Below, piece after piece: positions 7,873 through 16,903 of a stretch of DNA of 56,281 nucleotides. Position numbers and translations under genes: made by a program. The notes beneath the pieces were generated by a model. It searched no databases, had not been told where the DNA came from, and saw nothing but the letters and a program-made list of their open reading frames with translations. Numbering within the stretch: position 1 is the first letter of the stretch; every line of letters begins with the position of its first letter. The stretch comes from an uncultured Verrucomicrobiota bacterium (lineage in GTDB: Bacteria; Verrucomicrobiota; Kiritimatiellia; Kiritimatiellales; Tichowtungiaceae): positions 1 through 56,281 of the forward strand of contig CAIKGD010000041.1 of assembly GCA_903826865.1 (NCBI GenBank), given 5' to 3'.

Positions 7873-8261
7873 ACCAGCTCCTTCAGCCAGACGGTGCGTG
7901 TTCGCGGGCCGTCAAATTCACAGAAATAGATGCTTTGCCATGTGCCGAGCAGGAGTTTTCCGTTTTTCACGAGCACCTGTGCGGAGGAGCCCGTCAGGCT
8001 GGCTTTGACATGCGCGGCGGCGTTCCCCTCACTGTGCCGGTAACCGCCGCTCCAGGGCACCATGCGGTCGAGTGCGGTTTCCATGTCGACCGTTACATCG
8101 GGATCGGCGTTTTCGTTGATGGTAACGCCTGCCGTGGTGTGCGGAACAAAAACTGTAATGACACCGTTTTTCATCTCTTTTTCAGCGGCGAACTGCTGCA
8201 CGGCAGAAGTGATGTCGATGAAAACGGTACGGGCTTTTGACTGGACGGTAATCTCGTTCAT
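7869..8261 (-). CDS. YjbQ/UPF0047 family protein
   Basis: 130-residue single-domain protein of the UPF0047 family, annotated in databases as secondary thiamine-phosphate synthase because E. coli YjbQ shows weak activity of that kind. The true role is not settled. The family motifs are clear: VPHTTAGVTINENADPDV, RHSEGNAAAHVKASLTG, the G-rich LLLGTWQSIYFCEFDGPR and the final RTVWLKEL. Its histidines probably bind metal. Coupled to the TPR lipoprotein gene downstream. Confidence 0.9.
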   Translation of the reverse strand: MNEITVQSKARTVFIDITSAVQQFAAEKEMKNGVITVFVPHTTAGVTINENADPDVTVDMETALDRMVPWSGGYRHSEGNAAAHVKASLTGSSAQVLVKNGKLLLGTWQSIYFCEFDGPRTRTVWLKELV

Positions 8262-8331
8262 GCTTAGCCTTCACTCTAATCATCCGGCTATTTGAAGCCA
8301 GTCAAATTGTATAAAAAACAGGGACTTGACC

Positions 8332-9282
8332 ATGAATACGCTCTATCCGTTGCGCTTCAGCCCGGTTTATAAGGATTACATCTGGGGCGGAAGCCGTATT
8401 CCTGAACTTTTTAACCGCAACGAGCCCGGCGGTATTTATGCCGAGTCGTGGGAAATATCCACGCATCCCGACGGCCAAACGGTGATCGCCAACGGCCTGC
8501 TGGCCGGGAAAACACTCAGCGATCTTCTGCCGGAGAATAAAACCGCGCTGCTGGGCACGAATATTAAAGGCGATGATTTTCCGCTGCTCATCAAACTGAT
8601 CGACGCACGGGACACGCTGAGCGTGCAGGTGCATCCCAACGATGCCAATGCCGCCGCTGTTCACGGCGATCCGAAAACCGAAATGTGGTATTTCCTCGAA
8701 GGTGACGGCTCCGCGCAGATCTACTGCGGGCTCAAACCAGGAACCGGTAAAGCGGAGTTCCTGAAGGCTGTTGAAAACAAAACTTTTGCCGGTATCCTGC
8801 AATCTTTTCCCGCCAGAAAGGGCGAAGCGGTCTTTGTGCCGGGCGGGCGCGTTCACGCCATTGGTGCGGGCTGCCTGATTCTTGAAATTCAGCAGAACTC
8901 CAACACCACCTACCGCATTTACGACTGGGATCGCACAGACGCAAGCGGTAAAGGACGCGAGCTGCATATTGATAAAGCGCTGAAAGTGATCGACTGGGAA
9001 AACAACGTCGATCCGGTCTGCAAAAGGAACGGTACGGAAATCAAAACTTCGCCCTATTTCCGGCTTGATCGTTTTGAACTGACTGCCGCGAAGGAGTTTA
9101 CGATGACCGGAAAATCCTTCGATGTGCTATTTATCGCCGAAGGTTCGGGGAAAATTTTGTGGGCGGACTGCGAAGAAAAACTTCTGCCCGGGCAGTCGTG
9201 GCTGGTACCTGCCGCGCTCGGAAGCTTCACGGTCTGCCCCGCCGGGGCTGCGTTGACACTGCTTTGCGTCACAGTTCCCTGA
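8332..9282 (+). CDS. manA: Mannose-6-phosphate isomerase, class I
   Basis: Zinc enzyme interconverting mannose 6-phosphate and fructose 6-phosphate, feeding GDP-mannose and glycan synthesis. The 316 residues match the short bacterial class I type. Zinc ligands are visible in QVHPND (H101), TEMWY (E117) and PGGRVHAIGAG (H175); FLEGDG and NSNTTYRIYDWDR complete the cupin core. A TTG at 8326 is also in frame, but the ATG at 8332 fits the AGGGA upstream better. It is followed by a terminator shared with the convergent PEGA gene. Confidence 0.94.
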   Translation: MNTLYPLRFSPVYKDYIWGGSRIPELFNRNEPGGIYAESWEISTHPDGQTVIANGLLAGKTLSDLLPENKTALLGTNIKGDDFPLLIKLIDARDTLSVQVHPNDANAAAVHGDPKTEMWYFLEGDGSAQIYCGLKPGTGKAEFLKAVENKTFAGILQSFPARKGEAVFVPGGRVHAIGAGCLILEIQQNSNTTYRIYDWDRTDASGKGRELHIDKALKVIDWENNVDPVCKRNGTEIKTSPYFRLDRFELTAAKEFTMTGKSFDVLFIAEGSGKILWADCEEKLLPGQSWLVPAALGSFTVCPAGAALTLLCVTVP

Positions 9283-9302
9283 TAATAAAAGTTTGGAAGC
9301 GG

Positions 9303-9336
9303 GCAAAAAAAAGAGCCGCATGAGCGGCTCTTTTCT
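9303..9336. terminator. Bidirectional terminator between manA and the PEGA gene
   Basis: AAGAGCCGC-ATGA-GCGGCTCTT hairpin at 9311-9332, with an A-run on the left and a T-run on the right, so it can stop transcription in both directions. Confidence 0.85.
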
Positions 9337-9344
9337 GTTTCAGA

Positions 9345-10448
9345 TCACTTATTTTTTTTAACTTTAACGGGCGCAATATCGGTTTGCACCGGCGGCGGAG
9401 GAACCGCTTCGAGCGTTACAGTGACCTGTTTGTCAGCACCGGTGAGGGTGGCGGTCTTGGTTATAAAACCTTCTTTGCGCAATTCGACGACCGTATCTTT
9501 TTCAATCAGCTGTTCGACCGGAGCAGCGCCGATGGATTTACCGGCGATCACAACTTCAGCACCGGCGGGGGCGCTATTGATCATAACGTACGGCATAGCT
9601 TTCAGCACGACATTAACTTTCGCAGATGATTCGGGTGTGAGCGTGACGTTCTGAGTATAGCACCGGTCAGCGCGGACTTCCAGGACGGTTTTTTCGCCAA
9701 CGGAAAGTTTGACCGGTGCTTTGCCGATCAAACCGCCTGCACGATAGACTTGCGCATCAGACGGAGATGCCGCGACAGTGATGACCGGAAAGGGTTTGAG
9801 TTCGACAGCCACTTCGTACGGCGGTGCGCCGGCGAGCGTGATGCTCTTAGTGAAATGACCGGGCTTGCGCAGTTCAAAAGTGCGGCTGGTCAGGATTTCT
9901 TCTCTGACCGGTGCAGCACCGATGAGTTTGCCGTTTTCGTAGATTTCAACCCCGGCCGGAACGGCGGAGAGAGTTACGAAGGGGCGACGGGTCAGTTCTA
10001 CGACAAGCGGGTCGGCGGTTTCCGGCCCAACGGTGATATCCTTATCGAAGTAATCTGCAGCCTTCAGGGTGTAGTTGCGCTCTTTGTCATACACCGTCAC
10101 TTTCATCGGGGTGCCGCCTATCGGGTTTTCGGAGCCGGTCTGATAGATTTTAGCGGAGGGTTTGCTGTAGACCAGTACCGGTACCGGGCGGAGTTTAAGA
10201 TCAATGGTACGGGCCGAGGCGAAGTCAAGCTTGACGGCTTCTTCAAAGTAACGGTCTTTGCGGATGCTAAAACCCTTTTCTCTGACGACAACACGGGTAT
10301 CAAACGGCGTAGTGCCCAGCTGGTTTTTCCCGTCAGCGCTGTACACCGTTGCACCGGCCGGAACGGTGTTAATGGTAACCGGAGCGCAACTGCAGATTGC
10401 AAGGACGAGACTCAGCATAAAAAACAGACTGGCGTATTTCTTGATCAT
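9345..10448 (-). CDS. PEGA-domain lipoprotein
   Basis: 367 residues beginning with a signal peptide and lipobox-like LAICSC (C21 as likely lipidated residue). It then carries about five PEGA repeats of 60-70 residues. Each starts with a TVPAGATVY-like strand (SKPSAKIY, AVPAGVEIY, ASPSDAQVY, SAPAGAEVV), continues with GxTP or GxAPV and ends in a LRKPGHF-like strand. PEGA domains are beta-sandwiches of surface or S-layer-linked proteins. A strong AAAGGAGT ribosome binding site precedes the ATG. The tail is short, basic and proline-rich. Function unknown; probably envelope structure or adhesion. Confidence 0.87.
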   Translation of the reverse strand: MIKKYASLFFMLSLVLAICSCAPVTINTVPAGATVYSADGKNQLGTTPFDTRVVVREKGFSIRKDRYFEEAVKLDFASARTIDLKLRPVPVLVYSKPSAKIYQTGSENPIGGTPMKVTVYDKERNYTLKAADYFDKDITVGPETADPLVVELTRRPFVTLSAVPAGVEIYENGKLIGAAPVREEILTSRTFELRKPGHFTKSITLAGAPPYEVAVELKPFPVITVAASPSDAQVYRAGGLIGKAPVKLSVGEKTVLEVRADRCYTQNVTLTPESSAKVNVVLKAMPYVMINSAPAGAEVVIAGKSIGAAPVEQLIEKDTVVELRKEGFITKTATLTGADKQVTVTLEAVPPPPVQTDIAPVKVKKNK

Positions 10449-10502
10449 ATGTGGACTCCTTTGTGGTTTGCAGATATGCCTTTTATACCGCAGTGGGCAC
10501 TT

Positions 10503-11396
10503 TTAAGTCAAACGGGCGGAGCTTTTATTTTCGGCTGAACACAGGGTTTTCTCTTGGTCTTTGAGGGCGTTGACGGCCAGAGCCAGCACCATCAGCGCGC
10601 CGCCGCCCAGCAGGCGCGGCCAATCGGCGGTTTCTCCGAAGAAGAACATGGAAACAAGGATGCCAAGCGGTATTTTCAGGTTGTTGAAAACCGCCAGTGT
10701 TCCCGAGCTGACTTTTCGTGCACCAATGTTCCAGAGGAAAAAACCGAGGCCGGAGGCGATAGCGCCGAGATAAAGGAGAATTCCTGCCTGTTTCAGGGTG
10801 ATGGACAGTGTGGCGGGCGGGGTTCCGGAGGCGGCCAGCGCGGCGGTGAGCGCCGCGCCGAGGTAGAGCAGGCCGAACACCTGCAGGTCGGTGCGGACTT
10901 CCGGCAGGCGGGCCATGGTGCGGCGGTAGAAAATCTGTCCGAAAGCGAAGCAGAGGTTGGCTCCTTGCATCAGCAGAAAGCCGGTCCAGAGTTCCGGAGA
11001 ACTGAGCTTTTGGTATTCGATCACAACTCCTCCGGCGACGGCCAGTACGCCGGCGGCCAGAGCAATAAAACCGATCCGCTTATCGAAGAGATCATTGATG
11101 ACGGTGACGTAGATGGGCGTAAAGACGGTAAAAAGCGCTACTTCGTAGGCCTTGAGATAACTGAAGGCGTGGATGTAGGCGACATACATCAGACCGTACT
11201 GTACGGCACCGGTTAGAAACAGACGGACGGCATCCGCGACACGCAGAGTGCGCAGGCGTAGAAACGGCGCGAAGACAGCCAGCGCGACAGCCAGTCGAAT
11301 GAAAGCGATAGAGGACGAAGGCAGACCGGTCAGTCCGTCTTTAATCAGTCCGAATGAAAAGGCCCAAATGAGTGAGACGAGCAGAAGCAGCGGCAT
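10503..11396 (-). CDS. EamA/DMT-family transporter
   Basis: 297-residue integral membrane protein with ten hydrophobic segments in two EamA halves (drug/metabolite transporter superfamily). The N-terminal LLLLVSLIWAFSFGLIKDGL and PSSSIAFIRLAVAL segments are typical, and GARKVSSGTLAVFNNLKIPLG marks the second half. Members export amino acids, nucleobases or other small metabolites; the substrate cannot be read from sequence. The start at 11396 (MPLLLLV) is preferred over 11441, because the upstream 15 codons run into a dispersed repeat. Confidence 0.85.
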   Translation of the reverse strand: MPLLLLVSLIWAFSFGLIKDGLTGLPSSSIAFIRLAVALAVFAPFLRLRTLRVADAVRLFLTGAVQYGLMYVAYIHAFSYLKAYEVALFTVFTPIYVTVINDLFDKRIGFIALAAGVLAVAGGVVIEYQKLSSPELWTGFLLMQGANLCFAFGQIFYRRTMARLPEVRTDLQVFGLLYLGAALTAALAASGTPPATLSITLKQAGILLYLGAIASGLGFFLWNIGARKVSSGTLAVFNNLKIPLGILVSMFFFGETADWPRLLGGGALMVLALAVNALKDQEKTLCSAENKSSARLT

Positions 11397-11421
11397 GGTT
11401 TTAAAACTCCCGGTGAATATC

Positions 11422-11501
11422 GAACATCGAATATTGAACAAGGAACGTTGAAGTTGATGAGTTTAAAAACTTCGACATTCGAAATTCCTTATTCGGTGTT
11501 C
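11422..11501. repeat. AT-rich inverted repeat (GAACATCGAATA type)
   Basis: Two 33-bp arms, one reading GAACATCGAATATTGAAC... and the other its imperfect inverted copy ending ...TTATTCGGTGTTC, agree at about 24 positions around a 14-bp loop. It lies just upstream of the EamA gene and just after the isochorismatase-like gene. Confidence 0.6.
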
Positions 11502-11507
11502 TGCGGT

Positions 11508-12044
11508 TTACTTAACGATGTTAAGTACGGATTTAAACGCCGGATCTTTGGCATCGCCGAGCAGTTCAAAAAGAACCATTTCCGTGCCGGTCAGCTTTAC
11601 TCCTTCGGCCTCCATACGGCGCAGAGCGAGCGCCTTGTTGGCCGGATCGCGCGAGGAGACCGCATCGGCAACGGCATAAACTTCGCAGCCCGATTCCAGC
11701 AGATGCATCGCCGTCTGGTAAACGCAGACATGGGTTTCGATGCCGCAGAGAATAACGTGGCGGCGGCCGGTCTTTTCCAGTGACTTCAAAAACGCCGGTT
11801 CACCGCAGCAGCTGAACGAGGTTTTGGTAACCGGAGGCGTTGTAATGAACGGCTGGAATTCATCGCGGGTCGGGCCGAGCTTTTCCGGAATCTGTTCGGT
11901 GACGATGACCGGAACATTCAGCGCTTTCATTCCTTCGAGCAGGCGGCGCAGGTTTTTAAACAGTGCATCCGCGCCGTCCGCCAGCTCTGCGAGCCGGCCC
12001 TGCACGTCGATGAAAATTAAAACGGCATTTTCTTTACTCAGCAT
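11508..12044 (-). CDS. Isochorismatase-like cysteine hydrolase
   Basis: 178 residues of the isochorismatase superfamily. The catalytic triad is visible: D13 (IFIDVQGRL), K74 (VTKTSFSCC) and C107 (GIETHVCVYQTA), with the cis-peptide region preserved. The protein is small, like YcaC and nicotinamidase-type hydrolases. Substrates in this family range from nicotinamide to carbamoyl compounds, so the exact reaction is open. Start ATG with AGGGAGGAAC just upstream. It follows nrdG on the same strand after 43 bp, but a functional link with ribonucleotide reduction is not evident. Confidence 0.88.
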   Translation of the reverse strand: MLSKENAVLIFIDVQGRLAELADGADALFKNLRRLLEGMKALNVPVIVTEQIPEKLGPTRDEFQPFITTPPVTKTSFSCCGEPAFLKSLEKTGRRHVILCGIETHVCVYQTAMHLLESGCEVYAVADAVSSRDPANKALALRRMEAEGVKLTGTEMVLFELLGDAKDPAFKSVLNIVK

Positions 12045-12087
12045 ATGTTCCTCCCTGGCGGAGACTTTTAATTTTATGATTTCTGCC

Positions 12088-12834
12088 TTACGCGCCGCGG
12101 ACGATGATTTCTTTGGCGTAAGGTTTCATGAGTTTTTCGAGCAGGCGGAGGCGGGCGGGGGTGGTGCGTTTAAGTTCGCGGAACTCCGGGCCGGGCAAAT
12201 TATCTTTCGGGATGAAAGCTTGCAGGCAGTAGCGCCGGGCGCCTTTGATGAGTTCGCCGGCCTCGAGCATCTGTTCGTCGGTGTGGAACGGCTCGATCAC
12301 GGTCGTGCGGAATTCATGATCCACGCCGCTGCTCATGATGAGTTTGACTGATTCGGCGATTTTTTCAGTGCAAGTGAAGCCGACGAGTTCAGGATAACCC
12401 GACAGCCCGGCTTTGATGTCCATGGCAATATAATCAATCAGCGGCAGACATTCTTTGAGCACTTCGGGCCGCGCGCCGTTGGAGTCTAGTTTGATTTTAA
12501 ATCCATAACTGCGGAAGAATTCAATGAGCGCGACGAGGTCCGGGGTCAGTGTCGGCTCGCCGCCGGTGATGCAAACGGCGTCAGTCCATTCTTTTTTAAA
12601 TTTGCGGCAGATTCCGTCGAGGCGGCTCCACGGCAGACCTTTCTGCTTTTTGCCCATGAGCGGGGCGTTATGGCAGAAGCCGCATGAAAAATTGCAACCG
12701 CTGGTGAAAAAAACCCCGCATAGCCGACCGGGATAGTCGATGAGGGAAGGTTTCTCTAAAAATGCGTAAACAGGTGATTCGCCTTGCGGTAGAGCCGCCT
12801 GTTTGCGCGGAGCTGCTGCTCCAGAGGACATCAT
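12088..12834 (-). CDS. nrdG: Anaerobic ribonucleotide reductase activase (radical SAM)
   Basis: 248-residue radical SAM enzyme that generates the glycyl radical on NrdD. The [4Fe-4S]/SAM motif is C47-x3-C51-x2-C54 (GCNFSCGFCHN), followed by the ITGGEPTL SAM-contact loop and DIKAGL. The N-terminal SLIDYPGRLCGVFFT stretch is typical of NrdG and related activases. The gene start overlaps the stop of the redoxin gene by 4 bp. The order nrdD-redoxin-nrdG makes the assignment firm. The first 20 residues are poorly conserved, so a start slightly downstream is possible. Confidence 0.93.
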   Translation of the reverse strand: MMSSGAAAPRKQAALPQGESPVYAFLEKPSLIDYPGRLCGVFFTSGCNFSCGFCHNAPLMGKKQKGLPWSRLDGICRKFKKEWTDAVCITGGEPTLTPDLVALIEFFRSYGFKIKLDSNGARPEVLKECLPLIDYIAMDIKAGLSGYPELVGFTCTEKIAESVKLIMSSGVDHEFRTTVIEPFHTDEQMLEAGELIKGARRYCLQAFIPKDNLPGPEFRELKRTTPARLRLLEKLMKPYAKEIIVRGA

Positions 12835-13223
12835 CCGCAGGCCTCTTCGAGGACGGCGGTGATCATCCCGGGAGAGATGACGCCTTTACCTTCGTCGCTG
12901 TAGTCGGTTTGCAGGCCGACGTACTGGTAGAGCTTTGATTTGCCGCACACGGGGTCGCGCGGCTGCGGGCTGCGGGCCTCAACCGGAACATAGCGTTCGG
13001 TTTCATCCTGACGGCGGGTGACGAGCAGGGCCGGAATCCGCTGGGGGTTGATGCATTCGGCGGAGGCGAAGGCCACGAGGCCGTCAACCGTTTCGACATC
13101 GCAGTATTCCTTCTCGAAGTCGGACCATTTTTTTTCTTCGAGCAGCTTGTCGAGGCGCTGGTTGAGCATCTTGCACTTAGCGCAGCCTTCTTTGCCGAAC
13201 ACTTTGATTTTATAAGGTTTCAT
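12831..13223 (-). CDS. Glutaredoxin/NrdH-like redoxin of the class III RNR operon
   Basis: 130-residue thioredoxin-fold protein with the redox motif C14-x2-C17 (GKEGCAKCKM) and a cis-proline segment INPQRIPALLV. The region between (EARSPQPRDPVCGKSK) is longer than in classical NrdH. It lies between nrdD and nrdG with 17-bp and overlapping junctions. Class III reductases come in formate-dependent and redoxin-dependent forms, and a dedicated NrdH-like redoxin is known for the latter (Methanosarcina type). The position therefore suggests this protein supplies electrons to NrdD. AAAGGAGC precedes the start. Confidence 0.82.
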   Translation of the reverse strand: MKPYKIKVFGKEGCAKCKMLNQRLDKLLEEKKWSDFEKEYCDVETVDGLVAFASAECINPQRIPALLVTRRQDETERYVPVEARSPQPRDPVCGKSKLYQYVGLQTDYSDEGKGVISPGMITAVLEEACG

Positions 13224-13240
13224 TGTGGAAAAGCTCCTTT

Positions 13241-15964
13241 TCAGCTTTCGACGGACACCGGTTTCTGTTCGGTACAGGACTCTGCGGTGCCAATCGCGTA
13301 TTGGCCTTTCTGCCGCGCTTTGAGTTCGCCGTAACGCTTGGATTTGTTCCAGTTCTGGATCTTGCTGAAGTAGCCGACCACGCGGGTTTCACCGACGACA
13401 TCGCCGGATTCGCAGGCGGGGCAGGTTTCGACCAGTCCGCGCACCTGATGGTGGCAGTTGTTGCAGAAGGTGAATTCGGGCGAGATGCATACTTGCGCCG
13501 ACTGCGTACGGAAGAAAGTCTCGGTCATGAGCTTCTCGATGGAAGCGGCCGACGGCTGTTCTTCGCCGACGAAGGCGTGGGTGATGGCTCCGGACTCAAT
13601 CAGGCTGTGATATTTGGCCTGCTCAACAATGCGGCCGACCAGACCGACGGGAGCGTCGGCGGTGAGGTGAATGGAGTTGGTGTAGTAGCAGACGTCTTCG
13701 CTTTCGCCTTTAACGATATCCTTGGCCTCGTCGTGAAAGTAGATGAGGTCGGTCTTGGCGAGACGGCGCGCAGCGCTTTCGGCCGGTGATTCCTCCAGTG
13801 TGAACTTGAGATTGTACTTTTTGCTGAGTTTTTTGGTCCGGGTGTACATGTGAGCCACAATACGCAGTCCGAACTGCTGGGCTTCGTCGCTGTCGTGCAA
13901 TTCCTGGCCGATCAGGAATTTCACGGTGTCGTTCACACCGATAAGCCCGATGATGTAAGTGCAGGTGTCGAGATTGACGTACGGTTTGCCGTCGCACGAT
14001 TCTTTGCCGATCTGCCAGAGCGGGTGGCCGTTGCCGCTCATCATTTCAGAAATCTTGGACTTTTTCTGCAGATGAGCCTGTGCGACGAGTTCCATCATCC
14101 GGTCGAGCTCTTCGTAGAAGTTCTGCAGAATGTCGCCGCCTTTGCGCGCCGCGCGGTACGCGGCCTGCGGAATGTTGATGGTGACGTTCTGGAAGCCGCA
14201 AAAGCGCATATTTTCGGGATGGCGCAGCATGCGGTTATCGCTGATAGTGGTACGTAAACGGCAGCAGGCCGACAGCGTGACTTCGTCGCGGTCGAAGATA
14301 AAGTAGGTTGAGCCGTTCTTTGCGGCCAGCTGGCAGGCGGCCTGATAAATCTGATACTGCTCGGGATCGGTGAAGGTCTCATCGCTGATGTGGAAGTCGC
14401 ATTTCGGGAATTCAAAAATGCGTCCGTTGCTGTCGCCGTCACCCCAGACTTCGAGCAGGGCGCGGCAGAAGTTCTGAGCTTCTTTGGTGTAGTCGCCATA
14501 CGTGACAATTTTTTCGCCGCGCGCTTCGAGGTCGGCAGCGACTGCGGGATCGTACTCAAGGCCGTCTTTTCCTTTGATTTCGCGCATGACGAGGCGCTGC
14601 GAGCCGTCTTCCTCTTCGAGGTAGAGATCCATCAGTTTATAGTTGCTGGCGTCGCGCTCGTCGCGCAGAACTTCTTCGAGACGGACGGTCAGTCCGGATT
14701 TGAGTTTGAGCATGTATTTGCCGCCCGGGCCGATGGCCGGAACGGTTTTCATATAGCCCGGAACGCCGGAGTGAATGTTGAAATCAAGAAACAGCGTCTG
14801 ACCGCCGCGGCTGAAAGCATTCTGTGAACCGTTGAAAATCAGCTCCTGAGCGATCTGTTTGAGCTCGCGGGCATTCATGCTTTCGAGGTACGGGGCATAG
14901 AGAATGTTGATGTACGCGATGCCGAGCGCGCCGGCATAGTTGGCCTGCATGGAGGCGAGAAAGGTGTTTAGGTGACCGGTCAGCACGGAGGCTGTTTTTG
15001 CCGGGCTTGATTCGGTGTTGAGATTGATCAGTCCTTTGAGGCCGTATTTTTTGACATATTCAATGGAGTGGCTGGAGCAGTAAACGCGGTGCGGATAGCC
15101 GAGGTCATGCAGATGCACAGCACCGGTGTTGTGTGCGCGTTTGATGTCGGGGGTGAAAATGGTGTCGAGCGCCCACTGTTTAAGGACGAGTTCGGCGATG
15201 CCGAGATTGACCGCTTCGGGATTGTTGTTGACGATATTGCTGTTTTCGGTGGACTTGGTGAACATCAGTTTTTCGACGTAGTCGCGCGGCACGCCGTAAA
15301 GGGAAAGATCGCGCAACTGCGCCTGATAGCCGCGCTCCGCCAGCTCATTGTTGACCATCTCGCGGATGAGCGTGGTGTTAATGGCTTTCATGTTGCTCGC
15401 GATGATGCGGTTTTCAACCGACTTCGCGATGCTGATGGCGGTGTCGACGGCCAGATCAGTTTTGTCGAGAATCTGTTTAACGATGCGCTTGCGATCCCAC
15501 GGCAGAGTGACTTCGGCAGAGGATGATTCGACCAGCAGCAGGCTGGCGTCGGTGACATCCACTTTATCTTTTTTCGTGCTGCCATCACGCACCCGGATGC
15601 TGTTGCGGGCTATTTCGCGCTGTTTGCGGTAGCGTTTGTAGGCGGCAACAACCAGCGTTTCGCCGCTTTCGGCCAGCAGAATTTCAACCAGATCCTGAAC
15701 GTCTTCGATATGGGGCGTGCGCTTATTGTCGGTTTCAGGACGCACATAAAATTCGGACTGAGGGTTGTTGAGCTGTTCAAGAACCTGCGTAGTAATTTTC
15801 GGGGCGAGGCCTTCGTTGCGCGGAGTATTCTGCTTGCGGGCGACCTCGTCGACTGCAAGGTGAATGGCCATTTCAATTTTTTTATGACTGAAAGGCACGA
15901 TCAGCCCTGAACGTTTCCTGAATCCGTCGAAAAGTGCATCTTTTGTTGTAATAGTTTCAGCCAT
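13241..15964 (-). CDS. nrdD: Anaerobic ribonucleoside-triphosphate reductase
   Basis: 907-residue class III ribonucleotide reductase making dNTPs under anoxia. The N-terminus seems to hold two ATP-cone allosteric domains (about 15-105, IVPFSHKKIEMAI; and about 150-235, VTLPWDRKRIVKQIL), more than the single cone of many NrdDs. The catalytic barrel includes SSHSIEYVKKYGLKGL and FGLRIVAHMYTRTKKL. Near the C-terminus are a zinc site (CNNC and CPAC) and the glycyl-radical loop RVVGYFS with G864. GGGAGAAC stands before the ATG. The operon continues with a redoxin and nrdG. An NrdR-like palindrome lies about 110 bp upstream. Confidence 0.96.
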   Translation of the reverse strand: MAETITTKDALFDGFRKRSGLIVPFSHKKIEMAIHLAVDEVARKQNTPRNEGLAPKITTQVLEQLNNPQSEFYVRPETDNKRTPHIEDVQDLVEILLAESGETLVVAAYKRYRKQREIARNSIRVRDGSTKKDKVDVTDASLLLVESSSAEVTLPWDRKRIVKQILDKTDLAVDTAISIAKSVENRIIASNMKAINTTLIREMVNNELAERGYQAQLRDLSLYGVPRDYVEKLMFTKSTENSNIVNNNPEAVNLGIAELVLKQWALDTIFTPDIKRAHNTGAVHLHDLGYPHRVYCSSHSIEYVKKYGLKGLINLNTESSPAKTASVLTGHLNTFLASMQANYAGALGIAYINILYAPYLESMNARELKQIAQELIFNGSQNAFSRGGQTLFLDFNIHSGVPGYMKTVPAIGPGGKYMLKLKSGLTVRLEEVLRDERDASNYKLMDLYLEEEDGSQRLVMREIKGKDGLEYDPAVAADLEARGEKIVTYGDYTKEAQNFCRALLEVWGDGDSNGRIFEFPKCDFHISDETFTDPEQYQIYQAACQLAAKNGSTYFIFDRDEVTLSACCRLRTTISDNRMLRHPENMRFCGFQNVTINIPQAAYRAARKGGDILQNFYEELDRMMELVAQAHLQKKSKISEMMSGNGHPLWQIGKESCDGKPYVNLDTCTYIIGLIGVNDTVKFLIGQELHDSDEAQQFGLRIVAHMYTRTKKLSKKYNLKFTLEESPAESAARRLAKTDLIYFHDEAKDIVKGESEDVCYYTNSIHLTADAPVGLVGRIVEQAKYHSLIESGAITHAFVGEEQPSAASIEKLMTETFFRTQSAQVCISPEFTFCNNCHHQVRGLVETCPACESGDVVGETRVVGYFSKIQNWNKSKRYGELKARQKGQYAIGTAESCTEQKPVSVES

Positions 15965-16071
15965 AAAAAGTTCTCCCTGTTGATAACTTGTCGATAACCG
16001 ACTTTTTTATTAAATGTTCGCTGAACGACGGGACGAAAATTATCCAAATGCTGTATGGCTGTCAAATTAAA

Positions 16072-16087
16072 CCACAACATATTGTGT
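16072..16087. promoter_or_regulatory. NrdR-box-like palindrome upstream of nrdD
   Basis: CCACAACATATTGTGT agrees at 14 of 16 positions with the NrdR consensus ACACWATATATWGTGT, the operator through which NrdR represses RNR operons. NrdR normally binds two boxes spaced about 31 bp. The equivalent position at 16041-16056 matches only about half the consensus, so a second box is at best degenerate. Confidence 0.6.
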
Positions 16088-16326
16088 TTTTTACGTAAAT
16101 CCATGCGCTTTAAACTCTTCTGAAAAAAATGCCCTCGGGGCGTTGTTATTACCATTTTTTATTCAAAATCATGGGGATAACGTATCGCTGTTAAATCTGT
16201 TTTTTCGAACATCTTGGAAACTGCGGCACATGCGGAGACTCCGTCACGATTCTCTTTTCCGATGGTTGGAAAAAACTCTACGATCCTGAAACAGATGTGC
16301 TATAAAACTGTCACGAGGTGATGCGT
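16088..16326. other. Rest of the divergent nrdD/cvpA intergenic region
   Basis: The 15965-16326 gap holds promoters for two divergent units. Besides the NrdR-like box, a TATAAA at 16301-16306 could be a -10 element for cvpA, but no matching -35 is visible at 17 bp. No further gene or repeat is seen. Confidence 0.4.
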
Positions 16327-16890
16327 ATGTGGTTTCCCGAATGGATTTATACGATTGATATTTTATTTGTGGTGTTTGTCGTGGTTTTTACAATCAGCGG
16401 AACGCGACACGGGCTTTCCGGAGAGCTGGCTCATGTAGTGACGCTAATCGCGTTACTGACAGGCTTCTGTTTTTTCTATCCGCAACTCATGCAACTGGCG
16501 GAGGATTACTGGAGAGTACTGCCTCCGGCGGCGCTTCGTATTGCTGTGCCGACAGTGCTGCTGCTGGCGGCAATACTGATCTTCATACTGGTACGGGCGC
16601 TGTTTAAGCAGATGCTCAAAAACTCACTGGGTGAGACGGCGGACAAGGTGACCGGCGGACTGACCGGTACGCTGCGCGGTGCAGTGATGGGGCTGGCTGT
16701 TTTTGCGGCACTCAGCCTGATTCCAAGCGATGCACTCTATCAGGCGCTTTCTGAAAAATCTTCAATCGGGGGATGGGTCTGCAAAACTCTCACGCCATGG
16801 GTGCAGCCGCGCATTATGAAACTGCCGGCACTAAAAGGCGTCGAAAGGTTAGAACGTGTCGATTTAAAACATTTAGATATAACGGAGTAA
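16327..16890 (+). CDS. CvpA family membrane protein
   Basis: 187 residues with four hydrophobic segments and the CvpA-family pattern: an N-terminal helix (IDILFVVFVVVFTISGTRHG) ending in a conserved R/G pair, a central long helix (VPTVLLLAAILIFILVRALF), then GLTGTLRGAVMGLAVFAAL. CvpA proteins affect colicin V secretion, envelope stress and bile resistance; their biochemistry is unclear. GTG (16318), ATG (16321) and ATG (16327) are all in frame; the last has GAGG at the best distance. dnaG follows 13 bp after the stop, so the two are probably co-transcribed. Confidence 0.83.
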   Translation: MWFPEWIYTIDILFVVFVVVFTISGTRHGLSGELAHVVTLIALLTGFCFFYPQLMQLAEDYWRVLPPAALRIAVPTVLLLAAILIFILVRALFKQMLKNSLGETADKVTGGLTGTLRGAVMGLAVFAALSLIPSDALYQALSEKSSIGGWVCKTLTPWVQPRIMKLPALKGVERLERVDLKHLDITE

Positions 16891-16903
16891 ACCGGCCCGA
16901 TTC

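Noticed and set aside
13241-15964. Long open frames antisense to nrdD
   Set aside because: They mirror the codon pattern of a certain gene in GC-rich DNA and have no recognisable domains.
16041-16056. A second NrdR box 31 bp from the first
   Set aside because: Only about half of the positions match the consensus, not enough to call.
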